The translations under genes and the position numbers were made by a program. A DNA stretch of 64,000 nt from Amphirosellinia nigrospora (Eukaryota; Ascomycota; Sordariomycetes; Xylariales; Xylariaceae), in NCBI GenBank assembly GCA_004123355.1, contig SCHM01000001.1:8256193-8320192 (forward strand). The letters are read 5' to 3'. Shown here piece after piece: positions 59,956 to 64,000 of this stretch (positions are counted from its first letter, which is position 1; the number at the start of each line of letters is the position of its first letter). Below the pieces are notes generated by a model, which did not search any database, was not told where the DNA came from, and was given only the letters and a program-made list of their open reading frames with translations.

Positions 59956-62900
59956 TCACAAGTAGCCTCCCGACGCCTCATCCATGATGGCGGTAGGCGC
60001 TACGCCGCCACTGGCTTCACTCTCGCCATGGGGCGCGTAAATGGAAGCCGGGTGATGCGCGAGCTTGCGGATCGAGTGAACGGGATACCGCTCACACTCA
60101 TCGTCACCGTCGAGCCCTATGCTCTCGGTACGCGACCTCTTGCGGCTCACCAGCGCCGGCCGCGTCTCGTTTAAGTCGTTTAAAGCAAACGGAGCGGTGT
60201 CGTTTTCGATCATGTCACCCAGCCCTTCTTCGAATAAACTGTCGGATGTTCGGCGACTATAGTTGGGTGAGACGCCGTTGAACTCAGCCGCCGGCCACGC
60301 GGTCCATGCGTCTTGGTGTTGGGAGCCGAGATCGATGTGTGTCTCACTACCGTTGTGGTCACCATGGGGATGTATATGATTTGTGGCGGCGGCAGCAATA
60401 GCGGCCCATTGTGGCTCCATGGCGCTTGTTGCTGCTAAGGCACCTGTGTCGGCCCAACTCACGCCGCCACCATCTGTTGTCGCATGACTATTGTCCATAT
60501 AAGGGGCTGCTAAATCGCCAAGTGCATGTGTTGAAGTAGCGAAGTTTGGCATATAGTCCGGAACGTCAAGGCCCGAGAAAAATGATTCGGTTGGACTTAG
60601 ATCGTGAGGAGCGAGCAGGCCAACATTGCTGTGGTCAGAGGTACCGGTGCCGCTTGTCCCATCTGACATGAAACTCAGGTGATGATGTAATGTGTGCCCT
60701 GAGTCAATATTGGTGCCGTTTCCCTCGAAGTTGTGGGGGAAATTGCTCTGTAGAGTGGCTGAAGGAGGTGGAGTTGCAAGGCCGTTCGAAAATTCGTCTA
60801 TCATATCGCCTAACCCTGTGAGCTGGGTTTGTGTGTTGATATGGTGTAAGTGCGGATGGTTGTGCATGTGGGTATGACTTGGCAAAGTAAACGTAGTTGT
60901 AGGCCCGGCATCGTATGCGGCGCTGAAGTTCTCGTGCATTACTGCGTTGATATGCTGTGCATACCCAGGATTTGGGCTCATGATATTGTCCCGGGGCAAA
61001 ACTGTAGGAGATCCAGAGATGTACGCCTGTTGTTGGTGGTAGGATGAAGTTGGGTCGATCTTGGTAAGGAAGCGCCAGTTAGTACCAGGAGGTACAACAG
61101 TCGTCTTACCCTTCTCGTCGGTGTCTTCATGAACGGGCACAAATGTCCACAGAATCACAGCTCGGCGAGTCCATTTGCCGCGGGTCCGCTTGGAAGATGA
61201 GTCGTCGGCGCTACTCCTGGCAACCACTTCGCTCTGAGGCGCTGACCATACCTCTTGGTACATGGCAACTTGAGCGAGGAGGTCTTTGGGGCTGGGGCCT
61301 CTCGCTTTGGAGTGCGATGACGTCTCCTCATTTTCCTTCTTCATACGGGCTGCTTCGCGCTCGGCTCGGCCACTCAGAGACGCCGCCGCTCTTGCTGCTC
61401 GCTCACGATCCTTCCTCTCTCTCTCAGCCGTCACAAATGGTGCAAGCTTGATAAAAGTGTTGGCCCAACTGTTGGCTGGGAATGGAATGGAGATAGTATC
61501 GCGGCTACCACGGGCGGTGCAGTCACATCGGCCGACTCCAGTGCAACCGACGCGATGAGAAGGGATTACTTCCATCGCGCTGCTCTCCTCCCAATGTTCG
61601 TTTTCTATATCAGACATGTACAGATCGTCGGGTTTGATGACGCATGTCCTTGATCGCCAACTGTGATTGTGAAGATCAGGCCTGCTGATCGTGAACTCGA
61701 CAAGCCCGTTTAAGTCAGACCCCGGAGGGAATTTAGAGGTTGAATGAAGATCCAATACCGTTTCGAAATGGAAAGTGTCACAAGGACCAACAACACAGCG
61801 CGAAGTTCGCTCATCAGACGGCTGTACATCGTCAAGAGCGGCAGTAAGCTTCTCGCGGAGCTCGGGGAATCTTACATCCCACCTGCTAGCAATCTCCTTC
61901 ACCGAAGATGATTCCTTCTGTGCCAGGCTCCTTGTGTACTCGTGCAGTAATACGGTCGGGCGGTTCCCCTGGCGTGGTAGATCTTTGTAGTCTTTGCTCT
62001 CATTGAACTTGAGGTGGGGGTAATCCGCCTCTGTCAAGCATAAACCATCCGGGTTGTTTGCGATCACCTGCTTCTTCGTTGTGCCATCTTCTGATGTAAC
62101 GTGCTTCTCCTTCAGGTTCAATTTTGACGACGACACGAAGACCCAACACTGCTTCGGTCGTATGAATACATCGTTTTCGGCATTTAGTAACCGAGAGAAG
62201 TACTCGTAGTTTGGTCGCTCATCCGGTAATCGCCCATCCGCTATAGAGATAAGCACCCGGTTGTTCTTGAAAGATTCGGTGTCTTCTTCGTCCTTCAAGA
62301 GTTTCTTATCGTCGTCTATTCCATCCTTCTGTCTCGGGAAGATGAAATGGACTATTATTGGCCCAGGTTAGCTCATGGTGGTAAACCGAACAGGTAAGCA
62401 CGCTTACATGTAGATAGTGTTGGAAAAAATCCTTTCAACACTTGTATGTGACTTGACACCTGTTTTCGCGACCGGAACATAGGATGCCCAGGATTTTGTT
62501 TGGTCTTCTCACGCTGCTTGCCGCATGGAATCCGCTCGCCCTTCTTAGGCGGGTGAAGTGTCCAGTGATAGATCCAAAGGTATTCTGTGATTAGCATATT
62601 TCGGCCATACAGAATCGTTTTTGAACTGAATTTCTTGCGACCCAACTGAGGGATCAGGAGAAGAGCTACAATTGTATGTTAACATGTAGCCCTCGCCACG
62701 AATCGGGGTAGCAAGGAGTATACACACCATCGAGGAAAGCATCTTCCAGCCAATCTGGCCATACAGGTTGCTCCTTGTCAAGCTCCTTTTGCATAACCTT
62801 ATTACGGTAATCCGCAAAGTTCTTATGGTGATATATGGGGTTTTTCCTACCCCGTGTGTTACCCATTGGTAAATCGTGAAGTGATACATTTCGATGTATT

Positions 62901-63091
62901 GATCGTTCACCACGGAGACTAGTGCCATAGCTCGAAGCCAATGCTTGAGTCGGCAGTATAGGGGGTGTCGGGATCGAGTGGATGGGCGGAGATAACGAGA
63001 GTTGGTTATAACACAAGCTATTGGAGGTAGCGAAGTTATGGGTTTGGACGTTTCCGGTCGACTCGCTTAATGGCTGCCGTGTCGCAGTCAC
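59956..63091 (-). CDS. TEA/ATTS-domain transcription factor, AbaA/TEC1 type, 3 exons
   Basis: A sequence-specific regulator; in ascomycetes this family controls conidiophore or filament development. Exons: 63091-62728, 62665-62408, 62351-59956. Introns are 62 and 56 bp, in frame, giving 1005 residues with no frame breaks. The TEA domain (about residues 112-200) reads PVWPDWLEDAFLDALLLIPQ, GRKKFSSKTILYGRN, and the recognition-helix motif SRKQVSSHIQVLK. A loop of about 30 residues rich in Lys/Pro between helices 2 and 3 is longer than in animal TEADs. The rest is low-complexity with His-rich (about residues 680-700), Ala-rich and Gln/Asn-rich stretches and a basic KRSR motif near the C-terminus. 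It is probably the single TEA factor of the genome (abaA homologue), but orthology is not proven here. The ATG at 63091 is the first in frame. Confidence 0.85.
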
Positions 63092-64000
63092 TCCCCATGC
63101 TGGGCCTCGTAGGCGAAATCAGATGTTTGGGAATATCTCTGAGATGGCAGGACTGGCCGTGGAAGCTGCATCGTAAAAAGAGTAACGAATGGAACGATGA
63201 TAAGAATGCTTCATGTAAAGAGCGAGAATTCTGGCGAATGCCTGGAGCGAAGTCAAGAACGCTGGGAAACAGATTTAGATATGTGGAAAGGAATGGCAGT
63301 GGCAAGAAATGTCCAACGAGAGGATATGGCCAGAGATGGTCGATTGTGTAGAGTTTCTGGTATGGAGGCAGATAACCTCATCTCTTATATGAACCTCGTC
63401 GGGGACTCAATAAGAGGTACAATTAAAAAGGGCGGCCGTGCCCTGAACAGACACGCCCTGGAAAGTACCCCGCAAGGTGGGTGTCAAGGGCGTCGTCAAG
63501 AACGTCTTGAATAGTACGATCACTACAGTCAAGACAAGACGTAATTCTATCAGATAAGAAGCGTTACTGGCACGGAAGGAGACTAGGGTTAAGATGATAA
63601 CGAGACAACGAGACATTCCGGGGAATGCCTAATTTGCGATCTCTGCTAACGATGTTCCCAGTATATCGGCCCGGCGACTACTATGTGACTGTGGGTAAGG
63701 GAATGTGACTTTGGCTAACGTGCTAATACAACGATCGTCGAGTTCCGAGGGTATACATAGCAGCATGTATTACAATTGCCAAGAGGCTTGTTCTGTGTCA
63801 GCCGCCCCTTTCGGTAACCTAGCCTACCTGCATGCGAACCGTTCGCCTGGGTTCGACCTAGTGGGGCTGCGATACTGCCGGCGAAGGGAAGCTCCGCAAC
63901 CAATGAATCAGATCTACTCCCCGAAGGTGGTAATACTCACTCCTTTAGTGGCATGATTATAAGCACAGGGAAGAACAGACACAATATTTGTCGCCTTTTA
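63092..64000. promoter_or_regulatory. upstream region of the TEA factor
   Basis: About 900 bases before the abaA-like start codon, with only short shadow ORFs. It must hold that gene's promoter unless an upstream leader exon lies beyond the window. No specific element recognised. Confidence 0.4.

Noticed and set aside
63036-63514. Plus-strand ORFs overlapping the TEA factor's start
   Set aside because: Antisense to exon 1 and its upstream region, with no recognisable domain; treated as shadow frames.

Overview
The window is nuclear DNA of a filamentous ascomycete (Pezizomycotina, probably a Sordariomycete). The evidence is short GT-AG introns of about 50-150 bp with CTRAC-type branch sites, fungal gene families throughout, and an LTR retrotransposon showing repeat-induced point mutation (RIP). 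No prokaryotic features, rRNA, CRISPR array or convincing tRNA gene were recognised. All annotation is by reading translations and motifs; nothing was searched against a database.

Layout. 1-8.4 kb is gene-poor, with simple repeats and one candidate 36-residue ORF behind a long CA/CT-rich leader. 8.4-9.8 kb: SAM37/Tom37 (mitochondrial outer-membrane sorting). 9.8-13 kb: mostly featureless, one unrecognised ORF. 13-16.4 kb: a divergent pair, an FAD monooxygenase (-) and a Dal5-type MFS transporter (+). 16.5-24 kb: a dense housekeeping block with PIG-U/Gab1 (GPI transamidase), pescadillo/Nop7 (60S biogenesis), an Rrn9-domain protein (Pol I initiation) and a HAD type II hydrolase. 25.2-37.4 kb: a MmgE/PrpD protein, a tiny Cys-rich protein, a secreted GH5 exo-beta-1,3-glucanase, an atypical kinase, a xylose-reductase-type aldo-keto reductase and SDS22 (PP1 regulator). 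38.4-46.4 kb: a rhodopsin-like integral membrane protein gene split by a 6.7-kb RIP-mutated Ty3/Gypsy element. 46.4-59.2 kb: an accessory region of damaged or poorly conserved genes (P450, Cys-rich glycoprotein, Gfo/Idh/MocA oxidoreductase, disordered protein, minimal homeodomain protein, fungal membrane protein, VCBS-like repeats). 59.9-63.1 kb: an intact TEA/ATTS transcription factor of the AbaA/TEC1 type.

Two points govern how to read the window. First, many conserved genes carry single-base frame breaks that are all apparent deletions and nearly all fall in short homopolymers. Putting one base back restores family-typical length and motifs in SAM37, pescadillo, RRN9, the MFS transporter, MmgE/PrpD, xylose reductase and SDS22. 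Several of these are expected to be essential, so the breaks look like base-calling or assembly errors rather than gene death. Second, the Gypsy element sits inside codon 20-21 of the rhodopsin-like gene with a 4-5 bp target-site duplication. Removing it and one duplication copy restores one continuous reading frame, so this gene really is interrupted.

I did not find a new defence or biosynthetic system. The strongest observations are the retrotransposon insertion, the RIP pattern across its LTRs, and the systematic deletion artefact.
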